Assembly: GCF_029674545.1 (NCBI RefSeq)
Contig: NZ_CP121354.1
Span: 2,303,001 to 2,367,000 of the forward strand
Direction of reading: 5' to 3'
DNA from: Mesorhizobium sp. WSM4904
Lineage (GTDB): Bacteria; Pseudomonadota; Alphaproteobacteria; Rhizobiales; Rhizobiaceae
Length of the DNA stretch: 64,000 nucleotides
Part shown: piece by piece, positions 36,339 to 44,270 of the stretch
Numbering within the stretch: the stretch's first letter is position 1
Layout: every line of letters starts with the position of its first letter
Program-made: the position numbers and the translations under genes
Notes under the pieces: model-generated
Database searches by the model: none
Seen by the model: only the letters and a program-made list of their open reading frames with translations
What the model was told of the DNA's origin: nothing

Positions 36339-36352
36339 GTTTGATTCAGCGC
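36339..36352. promoter_or_regulatory. Hybrid anaerobox 2 upstream of universal stress protein
   Basis: TTGATTCAGCGCAA (TTGAT-N4-CGCAA) lies 72 bp upstream of the USP gene. With the box at 36307 it gives each direction of this divergent pair its own site, centred 32 bp apart. Confidence 0.7.
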
Positions 36353-36423
36353 AAGGAAGGAGGCCGACCGGGCCGCTACGGCTACCTCCTCTGTGAACCT
36401 TTGTCGAACAAGGAGTCGCCGCC

Positions 36424-37236
36424 ATGCCATTCAAGACTTTGCTCACCGTCACGGGGCCGGATCATGGGGACGGCGATGTGAGGCTCGCCGCCGGTCTCTG
36501 CGAGGAAATCAACGCACATCTCTCCGTGCTGGTCCTGGTCATGGCCGCGCCTCCCTCGGGCGGAGAATACGCAGCGGTGGTCTCGCCGGCGTGGCTCGCA
36601 GAGCGCGAAGCCGAAATGGAAACGCTGGAGAGGCGCAGCTCCGCGGTCTCCAAAATGCTGTTGGAAAGCCTCGTATCGGCTGACCTGAGCAGCGATTACC
36701 CGGAGCAGTCCTGGGCGGATGAAGTCATCGGTCGGCGCGCCCGTTACGCCGATTTGACCGTTGTCGGGCCAGAAATGCTCGCAGGCCACTTGCTCAAGGA
36801 GAAGGTCATCGCAGGCGGACTGTTCTCGTCAGGAAGGCCTGTCCTGCTGGTCCCCGAGGCAGCGCGAGCGACGTTGAAACCGAAACGCGTCCTTGTCGCG
36901 TGGGACGCCAGCCTGGAAGCGTCGCGGGCCGTGCGGGAATCGCTCGACATCCTGGCACGGGCCGATGAGGTGCGCATCGCCATGATCGACCCGGTCGAGG
37001 ACGAACGGCACCACGGAGCGGAACCCGGGGCGGACGTGGCAGCCTATCTCGCCCGCCACGGCGTGAAGGTTACGGTCGACCGTCTGCCGAGTTCGAACCA
37101 TTCGATCGCCGGTGTCCTTCGCCAGCACGCGGTCGACACCGGCGCCGAGCTCATGGTCATGGGAGCCTACGGCCATTCCCGCCTGCGCGAGCGGATCTTT
37201 GGCGGCGTGACCAAGTCGATGATCGAGGAACCGTGA
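36424..37236 (+). CDS. Universal stress protein, two UspA domains
   Basis: A 270-residue tandem UspA protein. The first half opens PFKTLLTVTGPDHG; the second starts near residue 155 (PKRVLVAWDASLEASRAV) and contains the ATP-site motif MGAYGHSRLRERIFGGVT (G-x2-G-x9-G type). It resembles rhizobial anaerobically induced USPs. The anaerobox at 36339 should drive it. It ends at 37236; the next 1.1 kb has no confident gene. Confidence 0.9.
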   Translation: MPFKTLLTVTGPDHGDGDVRLAAGLCEEINAHLSVLVLVMAAPPSGGEYAAVVSPAWLAEREAEMETLERRSSAVSKMLLESLVSADLSSDYPEQSWADEVIGRRARYADLTVVGPEMLAGHLLKEKVIAGGLFSSGRPVLLVPEAARATLKPKRVLVAWDASLEASRAVRESLDILARADEVRIAMIDPVEDERHHGAEPGADVAAYLARHGVKVTVDRLPSSNHSIAGVLRQHAVDTGAELMVMGAYGHSRLRERIFGGVTKSMIEEP

Positions 37237-37406
37237 CTGCCGGTCCTTCTGGCCCGCTGAGGGGCGCGCGGGCCGTTTGAAATCGCAGCAGGGAGTTAGA
37301 TCGCGATTCCTACCAGTTTGTTACACGCCTCTCCGTCGCCAAGGCTTCGGAGGGCATCCTGCTTCGCGCTGAGAGGAATTCGCCAGGCTTGTCCTGCGAA
37401 GCGCGC

Positions 37407-37434
37407 AGCGCGAAGCAGGATGGCGGAGAGAGCG
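37407..37434. repeat. att-like partial copy of the tRNA-Ser 3' end
   Basis: These 28 bp match 38890-38917 in 27 positions, in the same orientation. The matching segment covers the last 14 bases of the tRNA-Ser gene (through CCA) and 14 bases beyond. It marks the distal end of a possible 1.5-kb integrated element. Confidence 0.55.
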
Positions 37435-37467
37435 TCTTTCGATTCCGTCCGTATCACATCGAAATAA

Positions 37468-37980
37468 TTGATCTTTTTCAGCATTTGTTACACAGTTTGT
37501 TACACGACAAGCGTTACAAACCCTTCGCGGGGGACTAGAGCGCCGAAGGTCCATCCGAAGCTACTGGGCCAGCTTTCACCGCCTCCCGACGATGTCGCGC
37601 GTGCGCTGGCGCGGGAGGCGCGTTCAAAGGCGCAGATCGCCGGCGCGCACGCCGTCAATGCGCACGGCCTCTCGAGCGAGGTTCCCGCAAAGCGCCTTTA
37701 TCTGACGGACCCCCGGATCGTGCTGGGCAAGCGCTTGATCGATCTGCGTCACGCTTCGCATAAGCATCTGATCGCACCGGGCAGTCCTGGCGGCACCGTT
37801 GTCCAGCACTTCGCTACGTCGGGCCGGTGCGCGCCTCCGATGTGGCCCAGCTCGCCGTGCGGCGGCTGTCGGCGCGACAAAAGGCTACTCGCGTCCAACG
37901 CGGTTCAGGCTCCGGCCTGGATGAGTCCCACGCCGCGAACCTGATGCGCCAGTTTAAGCGCTACGCCTTCAAGGATTGAT
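37468..37980 (+). pseudogene. Frameshifted coding remnant of unknown family
   Basis: A frame runs from 37468 to 37944, but a coding-like stretch continues in another frame near 37800-37980 (reading VGPVRASDVAQLAV and ending MRQFKRYAFKD then stop). Joining the two would give about 150 residues after a frameshift. I do not recognise it; a decayed hypothetical or element-borne gene is the best reading. Base composition is like the surroundings. Confidence 0.3.
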
Positions 37981-38378
37981 CCCGTCACAAATGTTGATGC
38001 ATCACGCGTCGGCCTGGTGCACCTCGGCGTCAAAGATCAATCGGCATCGACACGAAGACCGAAAGATCAATGATTTAGGATTTCACCGGGTCCTTCCTCG
38101 GCCGTGCCAGGGGTGGGACAAAAAGCATATTTTCACTATGCGTCACGAATACAAACCATCGCTTTCGTTGATGGTTCTGAATTCCGCAGTTCAACCCATC
38201 CTGCGGAATCCTTCTAGCGGATCAAACGGTTGTCTACCAGCGGGGGCGGACCCACTTCGGCGGCGGCCGCCAGATTAGAGTCTTGCAGGTGCGCATATCG
38301 AACTCGCTGCTGCGAGGAACCCGCAGAGGGTAGGTCCGTTTCCTTGCCAGGAAACCAAGTCCCTATTGGGAGGCGTAC

Positions 38379-38777
38379 ATGTCTATACGAATGGCCATCG
38401 CATCGGCGTCCATCTTGGCGTTCGCTTCGCCGGCTTTTGCCGACTGCGGACAGGAGTTGAAAGCACTCGAGCCTAACGTCACCACTGCCGAAACGGGCGC
38501 AGTCTCTAACAAGTCGGGTATTCCGGCGACCAAGCACCAAGCGGAGGTCTTGGGCGGCAAGCAGCAGGGCGGCAACACTGAGGTTACGGGATCGACGGCG
38601 GGAGCTGTGAAGCCGGCCACACCTCATCAGGAGCAAGTGACTGGCGCCCGCAGCGGCCAAAGCGCCGAACATCCCAGCCAACTGATGGCTGAAGCCCGCA
38701 AGATGTCCCAGGCCGGAGACGAGCAAGGGTGCATGAAGAAACTGGCAGAACTCAAGAACGCTCTTGGCGTCAAGTGA
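38379..38777 (+). CDS. Small secreted protein of unknown function
   Basis: A 132-residue protein with a signal peptide (MSIRMAIASASILAFASPAFA) and a mature part rich in Gly, Thr, Gln and Ala, predicted to be largely disordered until a C-terminal helix (ARKMSQAGDEQGCMKKLAELKNAL). Two cysteines remain in the mature form. GGGAGG lies 6 bp before the ATG. Alone on its strand between the degenerate region and tRNA-Ser; no family recognised. Confidence 0.7.
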   Translation: MSIRMAIASASILAFASPAFADCGQELKALEPNVTTAETGAVSNKSGIPATKHQAEVLGGKQQGGNTEVTGSTAGAVKPATPHQEQVTGARSGQSAEHPSQLMAEARKMSQAGDEQGCMKKLAELKNALGVK

Positions 38778-38889
38778 CTGCCGATCCGATCAGGATAGGT
38801 GGTCTCTAATTCGCCACGTGCCGCAGACGGAGTGAATGCAGGGCTCGCTGCCTGGTGACGCGCTCATATGACTCTTCAAATTTGCGCGA

Positions 38890-38917
38890 AGCGCGAAGCA
38901 GGCTGGCGGAGAGAGCG
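38890..38917. repeat. tRNA-Ser-proximal copy of the att-like repeat
   Basis: Direct repeat partner of 37407-37434 (27 of 28 bases). It overlaps the 3' end of the intact tRNA-Ser, the usual target of tyrosine integrases. Confidence 0.55.
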
Positions 38918-38993
38918 GGATTCGAACCCGCGTTACGGTTTCCCGTAAACACACTTTCCAGGCGTGCGCCTTCAACCACTCGGCCACCTCTCC
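38904..38993 (-). tRNA. tRNA-Ser (GGA anticodon)
   Basis: A 90-nt class II tRNA including an encoded CCA. The acceptor stem GGAGAGG pairs with TCTCTCC (one G-U). The anticodon stem CACGC/GTGTG holds the loop CTGGAAA, giving anticodon GGA. A long variable arm (TTTACGGGAAACCGTAA) and a T arm GGGTTCGAATCCC follow. Confidence 0.95.
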
Positions 38994-39418
38994 GTCCTTG
39001 CATCTCGCGCTGGCCGGTTTCGCCGCGCGGGTTGGGGAGATGCGCCTCCCTTGGGAAGTCCTCAAGCGACTATTTGGGGTGCCTTCAACCGGCGGACAAC
39101 CCCTTTCCCGGCACCTCTAGCCGTCTAGGCAAAACAGGCGCGGGGCTCATCTAGTCGATCCCAAAGCGAATGCCAAGCCATAATGGCGTTGCAAAGCTTT
39201 TTGTCGCGCATGGTCCGAGGGCCGCATGCGTGAAAGCGTGCCGCGCGTTGCAATGCCGTGCAACGGCTGGCCCGCAAGGCGGTCCGCGTGTAAGCGCAGC
39301 TTCGGACGGTTTCAAAGGCGTCGGAGGCCAATGACCTTATCCGCGGCAAACGATCGCCGAAATCAGAGAGGCAGCTATGGTGGCGGGGAACGCCTTGTCG
39401 TGAACGCGCGCATCGATA
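38994..39418. other. Intergenic, nothing recognised
   Basis: Between tRNA-Ser and the phosphoesterase I see no gene, tRNA or repeat worth naming. An anaerobox-like dyad follows at 39419. Confidence 0.5.
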
Positions 39419-39432
39419 TTGAGCCCGATCAA
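39419..39432. promoter_or_regulatory. Anaerobox upstream of phosphoesterase-kinase unit
   Basis: TTGAGCCCGATCAA (TTGAG-N4-ATCAA) lies 53 bp before the phosphoesterase ATG. It matches nine of ten consensus half-site bases and should drive the phosphoesterase and kinase pair. Confidence 0.65.
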
Positions 39433-39484
39433 ACCCTTTGCGGCCGTTGCCTTACTATGGTGTGCTGGTTCGGGGACAAGGTGG

Positions 39485-40225
39485 ATGCGCATAGCGATCC
39501 TGTCTGACATTCATGCCAACCGCGAGGCCTTCGACGCGGTCCTGGACACCGTCCGCAAGCAGCCGCCGGACCAGCTGGTCCTGCTTGGCGATCTGGTCGG
39601 CTATGGGCCCGACCCCGTCTATGTCGTCGAGAAAGCCGCCGCTCTGGTCGAGGACGGCGCAGTCTGCATCATGGGCAACCACGACGAAGCGGTGGTGGTT
39701 GGCCGGACCGACATGACCGAACATGCGCGGGCAGCCGTCGAGTGGACCCGCGAGCGCCTCGCCCGGCAGCACTTGGATTTCCTGGCGCGGCTGCCGCTTT
39801 CGTTCCGGTCCGAGGACCGGTTCTATGTTCACGCCAGCGCGGAGCGGCCGGAAAAATGGTTGTATATACGCGACGCCGACGCGGCGGAACGTTGCCTCTC
39901 CTCAAGCGATGCCCGCTTCATCTTCTGCGGCCACACCCACGTTCCGGCCATCTACTACGCCTTGCCGGGCACCCGGCCGATCCATTTTTCGCCTCTGAGC
40001 AATGTGGCGGCGCCTTTGTCCGAGTTGCGGCGGCATCTGATCGTGGTTGGAGCGGTCGGCCAGCCGCGCGATCGCAACCCGGCTGCCTGCTTCGCGCTGC
40101 TCGACACGAAGTGGCGCGAGGTGACGATGGTTCGCGTTCCCTACGATCACGAAGAAACCGCCCGCAAGGTTCAGGCGTCCGGCCTGCCCGCGTGGCTTGG
40201 CATGCGTTTGAAGATTGGCCGCTAG
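39485..40225 (+). CDS. Calcineurin-like metallophosphoesterase
   Basis: A 246-residue metallophosphoesterase of the YfcE/ApaH-like class. Metal-binding motifs appear in order: ILSDIHAN, LGDLVGYGPD, MGNHDEA, and FCGHTHVPA. Substrate could be a phosphodiester, nucleotide or phosphoprotein. I start at ATG 39485, where the SDIH motif begins near residue 8; the frame is open earlier. It lies 18 bp before the kinase gene, so the two form an operon, possibly a phosphatase-kinase pair. Confidence 0.88.
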   Translation: MRIAILSDIHANREAFDAVLDTVRKQPPDQLVLLGDLVGYGPDPVYVVEKAAALVEDGAVCIMGNHDEAVVVGRTDMTEHARAAVEWTRERLARQHLDFLARLPLSFRSEDRFYVHASAERPEKWLYIRDADAAERCLSSSDARFIFCGHTHVPAIYYALPGTRPIHFSPLSNVAAPLSELRRHLIVVGAVGQPRDRNPAACFALLDTKWREVTMVRVPYDHEETARKVQASGLPAWLGMRLKIGR

Positions 40226-40243
40226 ATCTCCTGGAGACGATGG

Positions 40244-41656
40244 ATGCAGAGATTCGAGGCAGGGGCACAGATCGACGGTTTCGAGCTCGTTGAAAGGCTG
40301 CCATCCGGCGGCATGGCATCACTCTGGCGCGCGAAAAACCCGAAGTTCGATTTCCCGCTTCTGCTGAAAATCCCTTTTCTCGATCCGGGCGGGGACGTCT
40401 CCGTCATAGTCGGCTTCGAGGTCGAGGAAATGATCCTCAAACGCCTGGCGGGTCCGCATGTACCGCGCTTCGCATCGTCCGGCGGCCTGGCGGAAGTGCC
40501 TTACATCGCAATGGAGTTCGTCGTCGGCGCCGGCCTGGCGGAAACAGCCCGCCGCGCGCCTCTGCCGCCGGACGAAGTGGCAAGGATCGGCGGCGAAATC
40601 GCGAAGGCACTTGCGGCGTTACATCGCCAGAAGGTCGTCCATCTCGATCTCAAGCCCGAAAACATCATCCTTGCCGAGCGCGGCGCCGTGCTTCTGGACT
40701 TCGGCCTCGCCCGCCACGCCGAGCTTCCGGACCTGCTCGGCGAGGAGAGTTCCGTGCCGATGGGTACCTCAGCCTATATTGCGCCGGAACAGGTGCTGGG
40801 CGAGAGGTCCGATCCCGCAAGCGACCTGTTCGCGCTGGGCTGCATCCTCTATCAGCTCGTCACAGGCGAGGAGCCGTTCGGACGTCCGACCACGTTCGCC
40901 GGAATGAAGCGCAGGCTCTATCATGCGCCCAAGCCGCCGCGCGACATCGACAAGGCCATTCCGAGGTGGCTGGAGGCCGTCATCCTTCGATGCATGGAAG
41001 TCGACAGATCCAAGCGGTATGTCGAGGCGGCGCATGTTCTTTCGGACCTCAGAAACCCCGACCAGGTCGTGGTCGCCAGGCCGCGCGCGACATCGAACGC
41101 AAGAATCTGGGGCTCCATCGCGAATCTCTTCCGCAGGACAGACGAGAAGGCGCTGGTTGGGAAGCCGGCCGGCGGCAGGGTGAAGTCCGGACCGCCGATC
41201 GTTCTGGCCGCGGTCGACCTTGCCAACGGCAGCGACGCGCTGGCAGTTGAGGTTCTCAACGAAACAGCGCGTGTCCTTGCCGCGCGGGAGGATTCCTGGC
41301 TGGCCTGCGTGACGGTATTGAAGACCGAGATCATCGCCGACACGCCGGCCGCCGACGAATCGGGACGCCTGATCTATCTGAAGCGGCTGGTCGCGCTGAA
41401 GGACTGGGCGCGTGCGCTGCACCTGCCGGAAGATCGCATAAGCTATCACGTGCTGGAGGCCGTCAGTCCTGCCGACGCGATCCTCAACTATGCCGAGCAC
41501 AATGACGTCGGGCACATCGTCGTCGGCGCCCGATCGTCTTCGGCAATTCGCCGGCATCTCGGCAGCGTCTCGACCAAGGTCGTGGCGCGAGCTCTTTGCT
41601 CGGTGTCGGTGGTCCGATTGAAGGCGGTCGAGGAGCAAAGGCGGCTGCCGCCTTGA
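40244..41656 (+). CDS. Ser/Thr protein kinase fused to a universal stress domain
   Basis: A 470-residue fusion. The kinase domain (about 8-275) has a P-loop (LPSGGMASLWRA), the ATP Lys in LLLKIPF, HLDLKPENI in the catalytic loop (HLD rather than HRD), DFGLA, and APEQVLG of the activation segment. Residues about 310-460 resemble UspA (IVLAAVDLANGSD and HIVVGARSSS). No transmembrane anchor is visible. Hanks-type kinases carrying a cytoplasmic Usp domain are uncommon. It follows the phosphoesterase closely and should be induced by the box at 39419. Confidence 0.9.
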   Translation: MQRFEAGAQIDGFELVERLPSGGMASLWRAKNPKFDFPLLLKIPFLDPGGDVSVIVGFEVEEMILKRLAGPHVPRFASSGGLAEVPYIAMEFVVGAGLAETARRAPLPPDEVARIGGEIAKALAALHRQKVVHLDLKPENIILAERGAVLLDFGLARHAELPDLLGEESSVPMGTSAYIAPEQVLGERSDPASDLFALGCILYQLVTGEEPFGRPTTFAGMKRRLYHAPKPPRDIDKAIPRWLEAVILRCMEVDRSKRYVEAAHVLSDLRNPDQVVVARPRATSNARIWGSIANLFRRTDEKALVGKPAGGRVKSGPPIVLAAVDLANGSDALAVEVLNETARVLAAREDSWLACVTVLKTEIIADTPAADESGRLIYLKRLVALKDWARALHLPEDRISYHVLEAVSPADAILNYAEHNDVGHIVVGARSSSAIRRHLGSVSTKVVARALCSVSVVRLKAVEEQRRLPP

Positions 41657-41773
41657 TGTCATCGGCGCGCTGCAGCAGCGTCCGCGCTTGACTTCGGCCT
41701 TGGCTGCCTGTCGACTGCCCTTGGAGAGCTTCGGTTTCCGATGGAAGAGCCGAACGCTCCAAATATTGGTTTC

Positions 41774-41810
41774 ACGCAATCCCGGGGGACGGCTTTTTCG
41801 GGAATTGCGT
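41774..41810. repeat. Inverted repeat after the kinase gene
   Basis: ACGCAAT-CCCG (41774-41784) pairs with CGGGAATTGCGT (41799-41810) with one bulge. The right arm resembles the GGAATTGCGT end of the element at 42541, so this may be a degenerate member of the same family or a terminator. Confidence 0.4.
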
Positions 41811-41837
41811 TGGGCTTTGCGGGGGCATCGTCCTGAC

Positions 41838-42539
41838 ATGGCATCGATCAACCAGCAACCCGCGGGCCGGCCGGACAGCGGGCTTTCCTTCATCCCGGTG
41901 GCGTGGCTGATCATCGTCATGGGGCTCTCGGCCTATGGCCTGATCTCGAGCTGGCGGCTGATCGGCGACTTCGACCTGCCGGAGAGCGTGTTCTTCCTGA
42001 TCTATGGCGGGCTGGCCGGCGGCATCGTCACCATTTTGTGGGGGCTTTACCTGCTCGGCCTTGCCTTCAACCGATCGGCGCGGTTTCCCCGCCACTACAC
42101 CATCTGGCAGGTGGCGATCATCCTGTGGCTCATCGTGCGCGAGGGCTACACGCTTCTGGTGCCCGACTTCGTCTTTTCCGCCGAAGCACTGGGCTTTACG
42201 GCCGCCGAGATCGCCATCGGCCTGCTCTGCATCTATCTCCTGCGGCATGGCGCCGGCGCCGAGGCCGTCTATGCCAATCCCGAGACCGAACGCCCGCCGC
42301 TCCTGATCTCGCTCGTTGCCGCGCTGCTCGGCATCATCCTTGGCGGCGCCATCGGCGCCTGCGCCGGATTCTTCGCCGGATCGCTGATCGCCGATGCCAC
42401 CCATATGAGCTGCTTCGAGGGCGCCTGCGGGTTTTTCGCTGCCTTCATCGGCCTCGCAGGCCTGATCGTCGGAGCCATCGCCGGCGGAATTTTCGCCATC
42501 TGGCGGGTCAATCGGCGCAAACCGGCAAAAGCAGCCTAA
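41838..42539 (+). CDS. Six-helix membrane protein of unknown function
   Basis: A 233-residue integral membrane protein with about six hydrophobic helices and a long Gly/Ala-rich C-terminal pair (about 160-225). The middle has AIILWLIVREGYTLLVPDFVF, resembling DUF2569-type proteins. The start ATG 41838 precedes MASINQQPAGRP. The stop is followed at once by a palindromic repeat. I see no functional clue. Confidence 0.7.
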   Translation: MASINQQPAGRPDSGLSFIPVAWLIIVMGLSAYGLISSWRLIGDFDLPESVFFLIYGGLAGGIVTILWGLYLLGLAFNRSARFPRHYTIWQVAIILWLIVREGYTLLVPDFVFSAEALGFTAAEIAIGLLCIYLLRHGAGAEAVYANPETERPPLLISLVAALLGIILGGAIGACAGFFAGSLIADATHMSCFEGACGFFAAFIGLAGLIVGAIAGGIFAIWRVNRRKPAKAA

Positions 42540-42540
42540 G

Positions 42541-42597
42541 GCAATTCCAGGAAAAGCGCGCAGCGGTCTTCCGTCCGGAATTGCGTCAAAACAAATA
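42541..42597. repeat. RIME-like palindromic intergenic element
   Basis: GCAATTCC (42541-42548) pairs with GGAATTGC (42577-42584), with inner GGAAAA/TTCC pairing around a GCGCGCAGCGG loop. Elements with this GGAATTGCG-AAAACAAATAGA-type end are common between genes in rhizobia. It touches the stop of the upstream gene and may stabilise or end its transcript. Confidence 0.6.
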
Positions 42598-42697
42598 GAT
42601 AGGGCTGCTCAAAATCGCGTGTCGCGATTGCGTGGCGATTGTGCACGCTCTATGTCGGTTGCGGGGCAGACGGGAGCTTTCCCGGGGAGTGCGTTGG

Positions 42698-43018
42698 ATG
42701 TTGCGGTTCATCTTTCGGCTGGCGGCTATGATTGCGTTGTCGATTTCGGTCATCATGGCGGTGATCGACACCACGCGCTCGGTGGCGGCGTCGGCGCTGG
42801 TCATGACGCCGCTCAACACGAGCTGGCTGGCGGTATCGCCCGACACTCGCGCTGCCTTCGAGACCTATGTGCGCGCCAAGGCCAGTCCGCTGGTCTGGGA
42901 CGGCGCCATCGCCTGGGTGCTCGCCCAGCCCGGCTTCGCGGTGTTCGCGGTGCTGGCGTTCCTGCTCTACCTCGTCGGCTACCGGCGTCGGCGCCACGAA
43001 TTCGCCCCGACCAACTGA
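42698..43018 (+). CDS. Small two-helix membrane protein
   Basis: A 106-residue protein with helices at about 5-25 and 72-95 (AVFAVLAFLLYLVGYRRRR), ending in a basic patch. The middle region between is likely periplasmic. Unknown family. ATG 42698 is used; the frame is open upstream to 42632. RBS GGGGAG lies close before it. Confidence 0.6.
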   Translation: MLRFIFRLAAMIALSISVIMAVIDTTRSVAASALVMTPLNTSWLAVSPDTRAAFETYVRAKASPLVWDGAIAWVLAQPGFAVFAVLAFLLYLVGYRRRRHEFAPTN

Positions 43019-43219
43019 CGGGGACGTTTCTCGCCGGGAGTAGGCTGCCGGGCCGTTTTTCCAACAGGTCAAAATTCCACGTGAATTTTGTTTCGGGCCG
43101 TGCCAGATTGGCCGCGAGCGGGAGGGGCATATACACTTCCTGCCTGACATCGCATGCCTGCCGGAGAACCGGGCAGGCAGGCGGTGCAAACGGAAAATAA
43201 CCGACAGGGTGTGGATCAC

Positions 43220-44209
43220 ATGAAACGTATCGTTCTCGGCCTCTTGGCCGCAACTGCAATGGTTCTTCCGGCCTTCGCCGCGGATGTCCAGCCGGCCATC
43301 CTCTACGATCTCGGCGGCAAGTTCGACAAATCCTTCAACGAGGCCGCCTTTCACGGCGCCGAGAAGTTCAAGGCCGAAACCGGCGTCGCTTACGTCGAAT
43401 TCGAGGTTTCCAACGCCTCGCAGCGCGAGCAGGCTCTGCGCCGCTTCGCCGAGGACGGCCGCAACCCGATCGTGATGGCCGGCTTTGCCTGGGAGGATGC
43501 GCTGAAGAAGGTCGCGGCCGAATATACCGACCTCAACTTCGCCATCATCGACGATGCCGTCGACCTGCCCAATGTCCGCTCGCTGGTATTCAAGGAGAAC
43601 GAAGGCTCCTACCTCGTCGGCATCCTGGCGGCGATGGCTTCCAAATCGAAGAAGGTCGGCTTCGTCGGCGGCATGGACATCCCGCTGATCCGCAAGTTCG
43701 AATGCGGCTATGTCGGCGGCGCCAAGTCGGCCGGCGCCACCGACGTCATCCAGAACATGACCGGCGACACGCCGGCCGCCTGGAACGACCCGGCCAAGGG
43801 CGGCGAGATCGCCAAGACGCAGATCGACCAGGGCGCGGACGTGGTCTACGCCGCCGCCGGCGGCACCGGCGTCGGCGTGCTGCAGGCGGCCGCCGACGCG
43901 GGCAAGCTCGGCATCGGCGTCGATTCCAACCAGAACGGCCTGCAGCCCGGCAAGGTGCTGACCTCGATGATGAAGCGCGTCGACGTCGCCGTCTATAACG
44001 CCTTCATGGACGGCAAGAACGGCACCTTCAAGGGCGGCGTCCAGAATCTGGGCCTCAAGGAAGGCGGCGTCGACTACGCCATGGACGACAACAACAAGGC
44101 GCTGGTGACCGACGAGATGAAGGCGGCCGTCGAAAAGGCCAAGGCCGACATCATCGCCGGCAAGGTCGAGGTGCACGACTACACCGCGGACAACAAGTGC
44201 CCGTATTGA
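43220..44209 (+). CDS. BMP-family nucleoside ABC transporter substrate-binding protein
   Basis: A 329-residue periplasmic protein with signal peptide (MKRIVLGLLAATAMVLPAFA). It has the BMP/PnrA pattern: ILYDLGGKFDKSFNEAAFHG, IVMAGFAWEDAL, VGFVGGMDIPLIRKF and GVDSNQNGLQPGKVLTSMMKR. It binds nucleosides or related purines. The ATPase and permease genes start 0.9 kb downstream on the same strand, after two minus-strand genes. A strong terminator follows immediately. Confidence 0.93.
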   Translation: MKRIVLGLLAATAMVLPAFAADVQPAILYDLGGKFDKSFNEAAFHGAEKFKAETGVAYVEFEVSNASQREQALRRFAEDGRNPIVMAGFAWEDALKKVAAEYTDLNFAIIDDAVDLPNVRSLVFKENEGSYLVGILAAMASKSKKVGFVGGMDIPLIRKFECGYVGGAKSAGATDVIQNMTGDTPAAWNDPAKGGEIAKTQIDQGADVVYAAAGGTGVGVLQAAADAGKLGIGVDSNQNGLQPGKVLTSMMKRVDVAVYNAFMDGKNGTFKGGVQNLGLKEGGVDYAMDDNNKALVTDEMKAAVEKAKADIIAGKVEVHDYTADNKCPY

Positions 44210-44234
44210 TCGGCTGCTGAATCAAGATATCTCG

Positions 44235-44266
44235 ACCGCCGGGCGAACGCCCGGCGGTTTCTTTTT
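44235..44266 (+). terminator. Rho-independent terminator after the BMP gene
   Basis: CCGCCGGGC / GCCCGGCGG stem (44236-44257) with a GAAC loop, followed by TTTCTTTTT. It is 26 bp after the stop, so the binding protein is a separate transcript from the downstream transporter genes. Confidence 0.9.
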
Positions 44267-44270
44267 GGGC

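Larger units (their letters stand above)
37237..38378. other. Degenerate 1.1-kb region without a confident gene
   Basis: This interval carries short, low-quality frames only. Visible features are an exact 13-bp direct repeat AGTTTGTTACACG (37315-37327 and 37494-37506) with a third TTTGTTACAC between them (37484-37493), a partial duplicate of the tRNA-Ser 3' end (37407-37434), and one frameshifted coding remnant (37468-37980). It lies next to a tRNA gene and looks like the scar of an integrated element. Confidence 0.5.
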
